Shown here one piece after another: positions 9,495-18,253 of a stretch of 64,000 bases of DNA; position 1 is the stretch's first letter; each line of letters begins with the position of its first letter. Position numbers and translations under genes: made by a program. The notes below the pieces were generated by a model. That model was not told the origin of the DNA and ran no database searches. It worked only from the letters and a program-made list of their open reading frames with translations. This DNA comes from Bacillota bacterium (lineage in GTDB: Bacteria > Bacillota > Sulfobacillia > Sulfobacillales > Sulfobacillaceae), in contig JAJYHT010000062.1 in assembly GCA_021784595.1 (NCBI GenBank), positions 62,001-126,000 on the forward strand. Reading direction: 5' to 3'.

Positions 9495-10511
9495 TTAAGT
9501 GGCGGCGTAACAAGAAGGGTCTTCAGCAAACAAATCGCCGGTAATAGCAAAGGCGCGGGCTCGTGAACCGCCACACGAAACGGTATAGTCGCATTGGCTA
9601 CAGCGACCTTCTAAAAGGTTAGGATCCCTCAAGTCACGAAACAATTGGGAGTGGCGGTAAATCTCCGTAAACGGCTGTTCTCGCACATTGCCTGCGACCA
9701 ACGGGAGGTACCCACTGGGATATACTTGCCCCGTGTGATCAATAAAGGCGAAGCCACGTGCTTCCTTAACGGCCAGTCGTCCGGCGTGCAAGATGGGGTG
9801 GCGGTTCGCTAAAATCCGATTATATTGGGGAGCGCCTACTGCCGTAACTCGAAATGGACTATGTTCCGCGATGTCGGATAACCACTCCAGGACTTCTTCG
9901 GTTCCTCGGGCATCTAAGCATTGATCGACGCGTGCGCGTCCCGTTGGTATGATAAAAAACAATTCCCAACTAGTCACACCCAAGGATGTGACTAGATCAG
10001 CCATCGCTGGCAACCAAGCCGCGGTATCGCGTCCTACCGAAGTGTTAATTTGAAGCCTCATATCATGGGCGGTGATTGCGCGGGCGATGGTTAGCGATCT
10101 TTCCAAAACCCCTTTAGTACCCCGAAACTTGTCATGAACCTCGGCAACCGGGCCGTCAATACTAAGTGACACTGATGAGACTCCGAGCGATTTCCAGTGG
10201 GCGATCACCTCGGCGGTAAGCTTGGGTGTAACGCTTGGAGCCACCGCGGTTGACAATCCCATGTTGATGGATTGCAACAAGATATCGTCTAGGTCCTCAC
10301 GTTCCAAAGGATCGCCGCCGGTGAACACCATTACCGGCTGATGCACAAAATTGTCATGAATATCTTGCAGGATGGGCCCGAATTCGAGCGTGGACAGTTC
10401 GTCGGGATTGCGGTGTCGGATGGCGCGAGCCCGGCAATGTTTGCAGTGCAATTGGCAGGCTCGCGTGACTTCCCAGGTGACCACATGTGGTTCGCGACTA
10501 AGATCGAGCAT
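9495..10511 (-). CDS. Radical SAM/SPASM domain protein (AhbC/AhbD/NirJ-like)
   Basis: 338 residues. The radical SAM [4Fe-4S] motif CxxxCxxC is C19-Q-L-H-C23-K-H-C26, and VFTGGDPL is the SAM-binding GGE-type motif. The C-terminal SPASM region has C304, C307, C313 and C334, enough for an auxiliary cluster. The closest families by eye are the haem/haem d1 biosynthesis radical SAM proteins and unassigned relatives often called BA_1875-like. No peptide precursor gene was found next to it, which argues against RiPP maturation. It lies just downstream of a copper-site lipoprotein gene on the same strand (45-bp gap). Substrate unknown. Confidence 0.82.
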   Translation of the reverse strand: MLDLSREPHVVTWEVTRACQLHCKHCRARAIRHRNPDELSTLEFGPILQDIHDNFVHQPVMVFTGGDPLEREDLDDILLQSINMGLSTAVAPSVTPKLTAEVIAHWKSLGVSSVSLSIDGPVAEVHDKFRGTKGVLERSLTIARAITAHDMRLQINTSVGRDTAAWLPAMADLVTSLGVTSWELFFIIPTGRARVDQCLDARGTEEVLEWLSDIAEHSPFRVTAVGAPQYNRILANRHPILHAGRLAVKEARGFAFIDHTGQVYPSGYLPLVAGNVREQPFTEIYRHSQLFRDLRDPNLLEGRCSQCDYTVSCGGSRARAFAITGDLFAEDPSCYAAT

Positions 10512-10555
10512 CGGGCATGATCCTTTCTGGTTCCCTGATTTTCCAGCAGTATCGG

Positions 10556-11146
10556 TTATTGAGCCGTGACGTTAACCGAACCCTCCATGTAGCCGGGGGT
10601 AATCATAGGACCGCCCCAACCCGTTGAGCCCGTGCCGCAGGGAGCCTCGCACTGCCAGTTGAAGGTGCCGCTCTTAGGCAATTTAAAGGTCGCCTTGACC
10701 GTAATAGTACCACCGGTGGGAGCGACGGGAATGGGAAGATTGATACCCAGCCCAGGGACCGTAAACGTGTGAGCAACGTTTTGCGCGTTGACCGTAGTCA
10801 CAGCCTGCCCATCTACCAATTCAGACCCGGTAGTCGTGCCTGATACTTTGACATAAGGTGAGCTGCTGGTTAATGGAGCCGTTCCGTCATCGTGACTGAC
10901 AATCGTCAAGGTGACCGTTGACCCTTGTGGTGCTGTCCACACGGATGGAGTGAATTCCGGCCAGCCCGGCTTGCCGTCCATCTTGCCGGTGAGAATGGTC
11001 ATGGAACGCGCTGTAGCGACAGCGGCCGCTGGTTGACTTACGGCGGGAGTTGACGAGGAACCATTAGCAGCTGCCGTGCCGCAACCTGCGGCGAGAATGA
11101 CGGTCGAGGAAAGCAAAGCCGTTTTAATTAGCAATGAACGATTCAT
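10556..11146 (-). CDS. CuA-like cupredoxin lipoprotein
   Basis: 196 residues. The N-terminal signal ends in a lipobox-like VILAAGC (C22), followed by a Ser/Ala/Pro linker. The C-terminal part resembles the CuA domain of cytochrome oxidase subunit II: NVAHTFTVPGLG supplies H126, then GTFNWQCEAPCG supplies C166 and C170, and a distal M181. The second histidine of CuA (CGxxHxxM) is absent; the loop reads TGSTGWGGPM instead. It may bind a mononuclear or altered copper site and act in extracytoplasmic electron transfer or copper delivery. AAGGAGGC precedes the ATG. Metal binding is inferred from pattern only. Confidence 0.65.
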   Translation of the reverse strand: MNRSLLIKTALLSSTVILAAGCGTAAANGSSSTPAVSQPAAAVATARSMTILTGKMDGKPGWPEFTPSVWTAPQGSTVTLTIVSHDDGTAPLTSSSPYVKVSGTTTGSELVDGQAVTTVNAQNVAHTFTVPGLGINLPIPVAPTGGTITVKATFKLPKSGTFNWQCEAPCGTGSTGWGGPMITPGYMEGSVNVTAQ

Positions 11147-11323
11147 GATTAAGTGCCTCCTTGGGGTAGGTCTGGTATTCAGCCGCCCTTATCGAATGTC
11201 TACGGATATAGCGTACCGTTTGCCTCGTATTTGCGCAGGGGCCCATGGTCTCGACTTCTAGGGGTCATAAGCCGTGCTTCAAGCGGGTCATTAGACCATT
11301 ACCAATTGACACCAAAGTACTAG

Positions 11324-11998
11324 ATGGAGGAAAATGGCTTCAACTGGGCTTGGGGGGAAGACATCACGTTGTCCGTATTTTCACATGGGTTTTTATTGGC
11401 TTTCGTATTAATTTTGCCACTGGGTCCGCAAAATATGTTCGTATTTACTCAAGGGGCTACGCAACGTCGGTTCATGTTGGTTGCCCCTGTTATTCTCACT
11501 GCCGCTTTGTCCGATACTATGCTGATTGTTGGAGCGGTGGCCGGTATCTCGGTGGTGGTCTTGACAATGCCAGCCCTGAAAATGCTTTTAGGCATTGCGG
11601 GCATACTGTTTTTGCTGTGGATGGGCTATAAAACCTGGACAGCCAGGGTTGAGTCTTCTGTTTTAGGATTGGATAATGCTGGTTGGAGCACGAAGAAAAA
11701 AATTCACTATAGTTTGTCTGTCTCATTGCTCAATCCCCACGCGATTTTGGATACTGTCGTGATTATTGGCGGCGGCGCCGCGTTTTATAGCACACCGGAA
11801 GAACGCGCCGTGTATGCTTTTGGAGCGGTACTGGTGTCGTGGGTCTGGTTTTTGGCACTAGCGACGGCGGGATACCTGTTCCAACGGGGACGTCGGCGGA
11901 CCTCCACGTTGCGGTGGATTAATCGCGGATCGGCTTTGGTTATGTGGGCGGTGGCGATTCGGTATTTGCTAAATTTGCTTCAGGGTTCCGCATCATAA
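11324..11998 (+). CDS. LysE/RhtB-family amino acid exporter
   Basis: Up to 224 residues with about six hydrophobic helices and the LysE hallmark PLGPQNMFV near residue 32, followed by AALSDTMLI and a late LLNPHAILDT motif. Members export lysine, arginine or other small amino acids by proton exchange. The start is uncertain: ATG 11324 has no separate Shine-Dalgarno, whereas TTG 11369 follows GGGGGAAG and gives a more typical LysE N-terminus (209 residues). It stands alone between a minus-strand lipoprotein and the acyl-CoA ligase. Confidence 0.8.
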   Translation: MEENGFNWAWGEDITLSVFSHGFLLAFVLILPLGPQNMFVFTQGATQRRFMLVAPVILTAALSDTMLIVGAVAGISVVVLTMPALKMLLGIAGILFLLWMGYKTWTARVESSVLGLDNAGWSTKKKIHYSLSVSLLNPHAILDTVVIIGGGAAFYSTPEERAVYAFGAVLVSWVWFLALATAGYLFQRGRRRTSTLRWINRGSALVMWAVAIRYLLNLLQGSAS

Positions 11999-12358
11999 AC
12001 GAGATCTATCTTCCTATATCCCGGGTTGTCCACCGCTAACGCGTCATAAGGCATCAAAGCCATCCAGCGATTTCGCTTTATGCTTCCTTTCTATGATAAC
12101 CGCGCTTTTGGACGATTGGCCGCTAAACGCAATAGATAAAGATAGGGGATTTTGTTCGACCTGTGGGCTTCGTTTTTAGCCGAACGATTTTCTTATCTGG
12201 CAGTCTGACGGAAAATTTTTCGACAGTGCAAGACTAAATCCGATGCGAGAGTTTGGTTGGCGAATTTGGTAGCTCTATCGCTATGGGCAGGAGAACTGGA
12301 ATGGTTTGGAGAATATTCTCTTTTGAGTTGCAAATCAAAAGAGACGGAGGGACCCCAC
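11999..12358. other. Intergenic gap upstream of acyl-CoA ligase
   Basis: 360 bp without a credible gene. Reading is open in frame with the ligase from 12257, but the strong GGAGG at 12346-12350 places the start at 12359. Several AT-rich stretches could hold a promoter; no hexamer pair or repeat stands out. Confidence 0.4.
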
Positions 12359-13942
12359 ATGTTGGTGCCGATGAACGTGAATCGGTTTTTGAACCGTACT
12401 GCAAAGCTCTACAGCAACAAGATTGCCGTGATTGACCAGGATATGTCGTATACCTATCAGGAAATGCATGACCGTGTCCAACGGTTAACCCGAGCTTTGA
12501 AAGGAATTGGGATTAAGCCTGGCGACAGGGTGGCTTGGCTTGGCTATAACAACCACCCGTTATTGGAGGCCTATTTTGGAGTCGTCCAATATGGAGCGAT
12601 TTTAGTGCCATTGAATATCCGCCTCGCGGTGTCCGACTTAACCCGGATTGTGGAAGATTGTGTCCCCAAGGCACTGGTATTCGATTCCGATTTTGAGTCC
12701 ACGGCACGGCGTCTGGCCGAAGTGAATCCCGATATGCAACTGATCGAAATTCAAATAGAGGGTTCTCATCCAGGGTATCGGGGTTACGAAGCGCTATTGC
12801 GTGAGGCGCCGGAACCGTCCGTGGTTGCGGATTATCCGGAGGTCGATGAAAATGCGGTGGCCGAGATATTTTATACTTCGGGCACTACGGGAGTGCCCAA
12901 GGGCGTCGGCTTAACCTATCGCAATTTATTTATGAATGCCATGCAAATTTTAGTGGCGAGCGACGTGCGCGATGACTCGGTAATATTGCATACGATCCCT
13001 CTCTTTCACGTCAATGGCTGGGGAACGCCGCATTATATTACTGCGGTTGGGGGAACCCATGTCATGTTGCGCCGTTTCCTGCCGGATTTAGTTTTGAGCC
13101 TAATTGAAAAACATCGAGTAACCCATGCGAGTCTAGTGCCGACCATGGCCAACTTTTTAAATAGTGCGGCAGAACAGCACGCTTATGACTTGAGCAGCTT
13201 GCGCAAACTGACTTTTGGCGGCGCGCCGAGTCCTTCGAGTTTTGTGCAGACCACCATGGACCACTTGGGTGGTGAATACGTGGGGGGCTATGGACTGTCG
13301 GAAACCAGCCCGATCGTGTCTATTGCCACCATTAAGTCAACATTGGCAGGTCAAGATGAGCGCACGTTAAACCGCTACCGAGGAACGGCGGGCATGCCCA
13401 CCATCGGGATGGAGGTGGCTATCGTCGATGAAAACGATCATGAAATGGCATGGGATGGGGTAGCGGTAGGCGAGTTGCGTGTGCGTGGTGATGTGGTGAT
13501 GGCGGGATATTGGAACAAACCCGACGAAACGGCCAAGGCGATTCGTGGGGGTTGGTTTTATACGGGCGATATGGCTACGATTGATCCTGAAGGATATATT
13601 CGGATCGTCGATCGCAAAAAAGACATTATCATTTCGGGCGGGGAAAATATCAGCAGCGTTGAACTGGAAGATGTCCTGTATCGGCACCCGGCAGTTTTCG
13701 AGTGTTGCGTGATCGGTGTTCCCGATCCTAAGTGGGGGGAGATACCCAAAGCGGTAGTGGTGCTAAAACCCGGTGCAACTGCAGATGCAGAGGAGTTGAT
13801 GACTTTTGTGAACCAAAATGTTTCGGCATTTAAAGCGATCAAGGCGATTGCGTTTGCTGATGAATTGCCGAAGACCGGAACTGGTAAAATTCAAAAAATG
13901 GCGGTCCGTAAGGATTATGGGGCCGGATGGTATCAAGACTAA
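12359..13942 (+). CDS. Fatty-acid/acyl-CoA ligase (AMP-forming)
   Basis: 527 residues of the ANL adenylation superfamily. The P-loop-like motif is FYTSGTTGVPKG (about residues 171-182), followed by GYGLSETSP, the YTGD core motif (near residue 400), DRKKDIIISGGENIS and the C-terminal catalytic lysine in KTGTGKIQK. It should activate a carboxylic acid to its CoA thioester via an acyl-AMP; chain length is not deducible. The start has GGAGG 8 nt upstream. The stop is 18 bp from the next start, an SDR, so the pair is probably one operon acting on acyl-CoA or hydroxyacyl intermediates. Confidence 0.88.
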   Translation: MLVPMNVNRFLNRTAKLYSNKIAVIDQDMSYTYQEMHDRVQRLTRALKGIGIKPGDRVAWLGYNNHPLLEAYFGVVQYGAILVPLNIRLAVSDLTRIVEDCVPKALVFDSDFESTARRLAEVNPDMQLIEIQIEGSHPGYRGYEALLREAPEPSVVADYPEVDENAVAEIFYTSGTTGVPKGVGLTYRNLFMNAMQILVASDVRDDSVILHTIPLFHVNGWGTPHYITAVGGTHVMLRRFLPDLVLSLIEKHRVTHASLVPTMANFLNSAAEQHAYDLSSLRKLTFGGAPSPSSFVQTTMDHLGGEYVGGYGLSETSPIVSIATIKSTLAGQDERTLNRYRGTAGMPTIGMEVAIVDENDHEMAWDGVAVGELRVRGDVVMAGYWNKPDETAKAIRGGWFYTGDMATIDPEGYIRIVDRKKDIIISGGENISSVELEDVLYRHPAVFECCVIGVPDPKWGEIPKAVVVLKPGATADAEELMTFVNQNVSAFKAIKAIAFADELPKTGTGKIQKMAVRKDYGAGWYQD

Positions 13943-13960
13943 GTGAACGGAGGAATTGGT

Positions 13961-14716
13961 GTGGCGCGTCTTCATGGGAAAGTGGCTGTGGTAACGGGAG
14001 CAGGGCAAGGGATTGGACGTGCTGAAGCGCTGCTTTTAGCGTCTCATGGCGCACAAATCGCGGTGTGGGATATGAACGCCGAACGGGCGTATTCGGTGGC
14101 CCAGGAAATCAATGATCGGGGAGGGAAAGCACAGGGGTATGCAACAGATGTGACTCAAAGCATGGTGGTGCAGGACACCATGGAGTCGGTGCGCCGGGAC
14201 TTGGGACCGGTTAATGTGTTGGTCAATAACGCAGGAATTACCAGAGACAATTTGCTGTTTAAAATGACCGATGAGGATTGGGATGCCGTGATCGACACCC
14301 ATCTTAAAGGATCTTTTTTGTGTACGCGGGCAGCGCAGGCAGACATGGTTGCCCAACGTTGGGGGCGCATTGTCTTTACTTCCTCAACCTCGGCCTTAGG
14401 CAATCGCGGGCAGGCCAATTATTCAGCTGCCAAAGCAGGCTTGCAGGGCTTAACACGGACTTTGGCCATCGAATTAGGGCCGTTCAATATCACGGTCAAC
14501 GCTATAGCACCGGGCTTTATAGATACCGAAATGACTCGTGACACGGCCCGTCGGTTGAAAATGGACCCAGAACAATTGGGTGATATGGTGGCTAAAACAG
14601 TGCCTTTAGGGCGTGTTGGAGTGCCGGACGATGTAGCTCATGTGGCAGCGTTTTTCTGCTCAGAAGAGGCGTCCTATGTAAGCGGCCAAGTCATCTATGT
14701 TCGGGGCGGGCCTTGA
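13961..14716 (+). CDS. SDR-family 3-oxoacyl-[ACP] reductase-like protein
   Basis: 251 residues, classical short-chain dehydrogenase/reductase. TGAGQGIG is the cofactor loop (about residues 12-19), NNAGIT the structural motif, and the catalytic set is Ser in SSTSALG plus YSAAK. It ends in GQVIYVRGG, typical of FabG-like proteins. GTG 13961 follows GGAGGAA; the reading frame begins directly at the ligase stop. Probably reduces a 3-oxoacyl thioester or oxidises a 3-hydroxyacyl thioester together with the upstream ligase. A role in primary fatty acid synthesis is unlikely, as no acpP or fabF is nearby. Confidence 0.85.
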   Translation: MARLHGKVAVVTGAGQGIGRAEALLLASHGAQIAVWDMNAERAYSVAQEINDRGGKAQGYATDVTQSMVVQDTMESVRRDLGPVNVLVNNAGITRDNLLFKMTDEDWDAVIDTHLKGSFLCTRAAQADMVAQRWGRIVFTSSTSALGNRGQANYSAAKAGLQGLTRTLAIELGPFNITVNAIAPGFIDTEMTRDTARRLKMDPEQLGDMVAKTVPLGRVGVPDDVAHVAAFFCSEEASYVSGQVIYVRGGP

Positions 14717-14874
14717 CCCTAAAAAAAACGGGGCAACACTTACCCAAAATCGGGCGTAAAGCCCAGGGGGATATCAGGCCGTTGGCTCGACAGGGTCAAA
14801 ATCATGAAGAGTGCTGACTTTTGCTTTAGACTATTTTTGCAAGCGGATTCCTTCGGGAATCGGAAGTGGAGTCG

Positions 14875-15020
14875 CTTCTGCAGACGGGCTTACGAGCACA
14901 AAGAACCCACGAGAGTGTTGCGTCGCAATCACACTCGAGACGGTCGGAGTGGTTCGTCTGCGATCGGGATAGCACACACTCGATGCCGAAGAATGTTGTG
15001 TGAGGCCCAAGATGGTGTAG
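14875..15020 (+). pseudogene. Decayed tnpB C-terminus (IS605 superfamily)
   Basis: Short reading segments in adjacent frames resemble the zinc-ribbon/RuvC-III tail of TnpB. One frame reads STKNPRECCVAITLETVGVV; a one-base shift then gives VCDRDSTHSMPKNVV and a stop (TGA at about 15001). Intact TnpB proteins end in a CG..HDRDxNAAxN block, so the DRD and trailing KN are the recognisable part. An element end-like hairpin lies about 55 bp downstream in the correct orientation. Translation matches are weak on their own; the combination with the end motif gives moderate confidence. Confidence 0.45.
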
Positions 15021-15057
15021 GCCGATCCGAAACCATGGGAGAGCCAACAGGAGACTG

Positions 15058-15086
15058 GAAGCCCCCGGATTTATCCGTGGGGAGAC
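15058..15086 (+). repeat. IS605-like right-end motif, second copy
   Basis: The 29-nt motif begins GAAGCCCCC and ends CCGTGGGGAGAC. It matches, with a 2-nt length difference in the middle, the motif beyond tnpB of the IS200/IS605 element at 39432-39462 (opposite strand). In intact elements this position holds the right-end hairpin and the 3' end of the TnpB guide RNA scaffold. Confidence 0.65.
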
Positions 15087-15525
15087 TCAGGGCTCAGACG
15101 GGTTGTTGCTCCTCGGGTCCCATCGGTAGACCAGACAACCTCTGACCGGGTGTTTGACGGAGTCGCCCTACTTCTTGAGTGGGAATGCTTAACACCGCTA
15201 CTGAGGAAGATTCGGGCGCCGTCATACATTTAGGGGGATCGGTAACTATAGGGGGCCAGGGACTCCGCAGAGAGGCACAACGCTTGGCGGATCTAATGAC
15301 GCATATTTGGGGGCGTTAGCACCGCAGTGCTTGCCCTCGGTCAACCCGATTGTGACCGATGGTTCCTATAGCGAAGAACGGCCTTGCTCAACACGAAACG
15401 TTCCCCCAGGTGTTAATGACAGCATTCTACAGGTCTACTCATATAGCCCGCATACCCAAAGGTTAGTGTGTGAACGAAATCCTTTTGAAGGAAGACTCTA
15501 GCGAAGAAGATAGCGATTGCGGGCT

Positions 15526-16203
15526 TTATTCTAATAGGCTCCTGGCGTGTGTGAATACTGAGAGAAGCATAGATTCGGTCAAGCGTCCGGTTTGGGTATT
15601 CTGGCGGCTAGGGTGATAGGATGCTACGACGGATAGGGGAAAGGGCACGGCAAGATGGTAACTGACATCATGGCCGAATTGCCAGCCGCCGGGATAGGTA
15701 TCGTAAGACTTTAGATATTTGATTACGGCGTTGAATGCAAAATGACCTAATGCGACAATAACCCTGGGCCTTATAATGTTTAGCTCCTGTGTTAAAAACG
15801 GTCGGCACTGATCGGCTTCGGTCAGTGTGGGTTTATTGTTTGGCGGGGCGCAGTGAACGGCAGCTGTTACATAGGCGTTTTTCAATTTCAAGTTGTCGTT
15901 CGGTCTCTCGCTGTGGTTTTGATTAGAGAATCCTGCCCCATGCATGGCGCGAATCAACCAGTGTCCTGAGTCATCTCCGGTAAACATGCGCCCTGTTCGA
16001 TTGCCGCCGTGGGCGGCAGGAGCCAAACCAACCACTACTAACTGAGCCATAAAATCGCCGAATCCGGGCACCGGCCGACCCCAGTATTCCTCGGCTTGGT
16101 ATCGGCGGACTTTCTTAAGCGCTACCTCTTCCCGCCACAACACCAACCTTGGGCACCGCCGGCAATCAACGACTGCGTTTTGAATCTCACTTAAATTGTC
16201 CAT
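15526..16203 (-). CDS. Family 5 uracil-DNA glycosylase (UDGb)
   Basis: 225 residues. Motif A GLAPAAHGGNRTGRMFTG is the family 5 form (no Asp/Asn nucleophile as in family 1), and motif B is ASYHPSRQN. Four cysteines (CRRC near the N-terminus, plus those in VHCAPP and DQCRPF) are placed to bind the usual [4Fe-4S] cluster. It removes uracil and related deaminated bases, a useful function in hot, acidic habitats. ATG 16203 follows AAAGGAC at 7 nt; the frame stays open further upstream but without a better start. Confidence 0.88.
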   Translation of the reverse strand: MDNLSEIQNAVVDCRRCPRLVLWREEVALKKVRRYQAEEYWGRPVPGFGDFMAQLVVVGLAPAAHGGNRTGRMFTGDDSGHWLIRAMHGAGFSNQNHSERPNDNLKLKNAYVTAAVHCAPPNNKPTLTEADQCRPFLTQELNIIRPRVIVALGHFAFNAVIKYLKSYDTYPGGWQFGHDVSYHLAVPFPLSVVASYHPSRQNTQTGRLTESMLLSVFTHARSLLE

Positions 16204-16750
16204 AGGGCAAAGTCCTTTAGAGGCTATTGGTTTGACGATGTTCCCCACCATGATGATGCTATAGCTGAAATGACTAATGCACCATACGTATTTGTGCTCA
16301 TGATACCCTAGTCTTGCGCTAAAACCTATAGAGGTATTATTCAGAAGAATTATAGATCGTGATAATCCACACTTATTGAATAAGTGTGACAAATAAAATA
16401 TCGTGAGGATGACCCTAATGAACTAGGCACACTGCATTCGATGGATGGGATAGTTTGGGGTTTCCGGTATTGTGTGACTATATTTCCCGATAGGCACAAT
16501 GTCTTTGATTGAGAGTTTTTTCTGAAATAGACAACCGATTGCGGACGGTTTGTCGAAGGGGCTGTGCGGACCTATACAGAACAATTATGATGTTCGATAA
16601 TCGCGAATAATTGTAATCGTCGAACCTGTCTCCTAGAATCGAGATGATTCAAAAGAACTAGTCCGTGTGCACACAGATCCTCTAAGTAGAAAAAGTAGAA
16701 CAAAGTGGAACAAATTTTTGTGGGCAAGTCAAACGAAAGGGGTGTCAGTT
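16204..16750. other. Divergent intergenic region with a palindrome
   Basis: About 550 bp between udg (-) and an MFS gene (+). It contains the palindrome at 16368-16388. AT-rich stretches around 16460-16660 probably carry the MFS promoter, but no clear hexamer pair was assigned. Confidence 0.4.
16368..16388. promoter_or_regulatory. 21-bp perfect palindrome, operator candidate
   Basis: Arms CACACTTATT and AATAAGTGTG flank a single G, 165 bp upstream of the uracil-DNA glycosylase start. There is no T-tract and no loop, so it suits a dimeric DNA-binding protein rather than a terminator. Confidence 0.5.
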
Positions 16751-18148
16751 GTGATTAACACGGCGAGCAGTCCTGGCTATCAAGAAGTGAAGGACCATAA
16801 TGGGCGAGTTTATCGAGTTGGCGAGTCGCCAGCCGACATAATGGGTTACGGGCGCATGGTGATGCTCTTTTTACCTTGGATCGGCATGATGCTGGCATCA
16901 ACCTTGGAATATGGGTGGGGCGCAGCGTCGGGAACGGTGGCCGCCGAGTATCATTGGAGTTTAACCACGGCATTCTGGAACTATTCGGTATACGTCCTCT
17001 TTGAGGCAGGGATTTCTTATTTCAATGGGTATCTTCGTGAGCACGGCATTTTAAAACCTAAACAAGCTATGTTGATAGGCGGTATATTGGTGGCGATAGC
17101 CTATTACTTTCTCGCACATTCCGCGGCTCCGTGGATATCTTATGCGGGATATGCGATGTTAGGTGGATTGGGATCTGGCCTAGTGTACTCGACCTGTGTA
17201 AACACCGTTAGCAAATGGTATCCCGAGAAAAAGGGATGGCGCCTTGGGTTTGTAGACGGTGGCTGGGCGTACGGAGCGGTTCCCTTCATCATTTTATACG
17301 GGGCCGACTTTAACACCCATGACTTTATTACCATCTTGTATCTAACCGGCCTGATTTTGGGAGGCGGGCTGATTATTGTCAGCTTTTGGTTCAAGGACCC
17401 ACCGAAGAACTGGTGGCCGAAGGAAGTGGATCCTCAAACTTTCTCCCAGAATAAATTGAACCGTTCGCTATTGCACAACCCCCCAGCAATCCGTCAACTG
17501 TCTACGGCAGAGATGTGGAAAACTCCCCAACCATTCTGGATGCTCATTGAGTTTATGCTCATTGCTGCCACTTCACTGTTTGGCGTTGGATTCTACTATC
17601 CATTTGGCACCGCGATGCATTTGGGGGCTGTAGTGATAATTGCTGGCGCAACGGGCTTCGCATTTACTGATGGTATCGGACGACCATTGGTGGGACTGTT
17701 TTCGGATTATGTTGGGCGCCATAAAGCCATGGTCTGGGTATATACCATCTTAGGGGTCACCTCGTTGCTGGTGTTGTGGGCTGGAGAGGCTCACAGTGAC
17801 GTGCTCTACGTCATCTTTGCACTGTTGGCGGGGGGAACCTCCGGGTCGTTGTTTGTCCTAAATCCGCTAATGACTGCAGACTATTATGGCGAAAACCACG
17901 TTACCCAAAACTACGGTTCAATCTATGCGGCCAAGGTGGTAGGTGGATTTTATGGAGGATTTGGGTCAGCGTGGCTGATCGGCGTAGGTGGGTATACCTG
18001 GGCGTTTGTAGTGGCTGGCGTCTTCGCCTTATTGGCCGCATTGATTGCGTACATTTTCCTGGCAAGACCAAACAAAGAGCAGATGGAGCATGCGGTACAA
18101 CTGGTGGCCGCCCGAAGAGCCAAGTCGGGGCTTAGCACCTCGGGGTAA
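16751..18148 (+). CDS. MFS transporter, OFA (oxalate/formate antiporter-like) family
   Basis: 465 residues with about 12 transmembrane segments. The conserved block GLGSGLVYSTCVNTVSKWYPEKKG in helix 4/5 (quoted in part: VNTVSKWYPEKKGWRLG) and DGIGRPLVGLFSDYVGR between helices 8 and 9 are typical of the OFA family. GTG 16751 follows AAAGGGG at 8 nt; the frame is open from 16667 but lacks a better site. It probably exchanges or imports small carboxylates; the substrate cannot be assigned. Confidence 0.82.
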   Translation: MINTASSPGYQEVKDHNGRVYRVGESPADIMGYGRMVMLFLPWIGMMLASTLEYGWGAASGTVAAEYHWSLTTAFWNYSVYVLFEAGISYFNGYLREHGILKPKQAMLIGGILVAIAYYFLAHSAAPWISYAGYAMLGGLGSGLVYSTCVNTVSKWYPEKKGWRLGFVDGGWAYGAVPFIILYGADFNTHDFITILYLTGLILGGGLIIVSFWFKDPPKNWWPKEVDPQTFSQNKLNRSLLHNPPAIRQLSTAEMWKTPQPFWMLIEFMLIAATSLFGVGFYYPFGTAMHLGAVVIIAGATGFAFTDGIGRPLVGLFSDYVGRHKAMVWVYTILGVTSLLVLWAGEAHSDVLYVIFALLAGGTSGSLFVLNPLMTADYYGENHVTQNYGSIYAAKVVGGFYGGFGSAWLIGVGGYTWAFVVAGVFALLAALIAYIFLARPNKEQMEHAVQLVAARRAKSGLSTSG

Positions 18149-18180
18149 CCAGCTCCAGAGTGAAATCTGAATTTAGTCTG

Positions 18181-18226
18181 GTCCTAGGGTCCCATCCGCC
18201 ATTGACTAAGGAGTGGGCCCTAGGAC
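18181..18226. terminator. Hairpin after OFA transporter
   Basis: Arms 18181-18194 (GTCCTAGGGTCCCA) and 18214-18226 (TGGGCCCTAGGAC) pair over 13 bp with one bulged T and a 19-nt loop. There is no clear T-tract, so it may be a weak terminator or an mRNA 3' stabiliser. Confidence 0.5.
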
Positions 18227-18253
18227 TATAGTTGACGAAAGGACTGGCCAATC

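Larger units (their letters stand above)
14717..15525. other. Gene-free stretch with an IS605-type relic
   Basis: 809 bp with no intact gene. It contains the tnpB remnant and right-end motif annotated separately. A short inverted pair, TTGACCCT (14713-14720) and AGGGTCAA (14792-14799), flanks the start of the stretch. The distal part (15100-15525) shows nothing recognisable; the tiny ORF at 15185-15319 was considered and rejected. Confidence 0.5.

Noticed and set aside
9495-10555. RiPP system around the radical SAM gene
   Set aside because: No precursor peptide ORF with a ribosome site in either flank.
15185-15319. A 44-residue ORF (DSGAVIHLGGSVTIGGQG...) in the gene-poor stretch
   Set aside because: No ribosome site and no family match; likely chance or a remnant.
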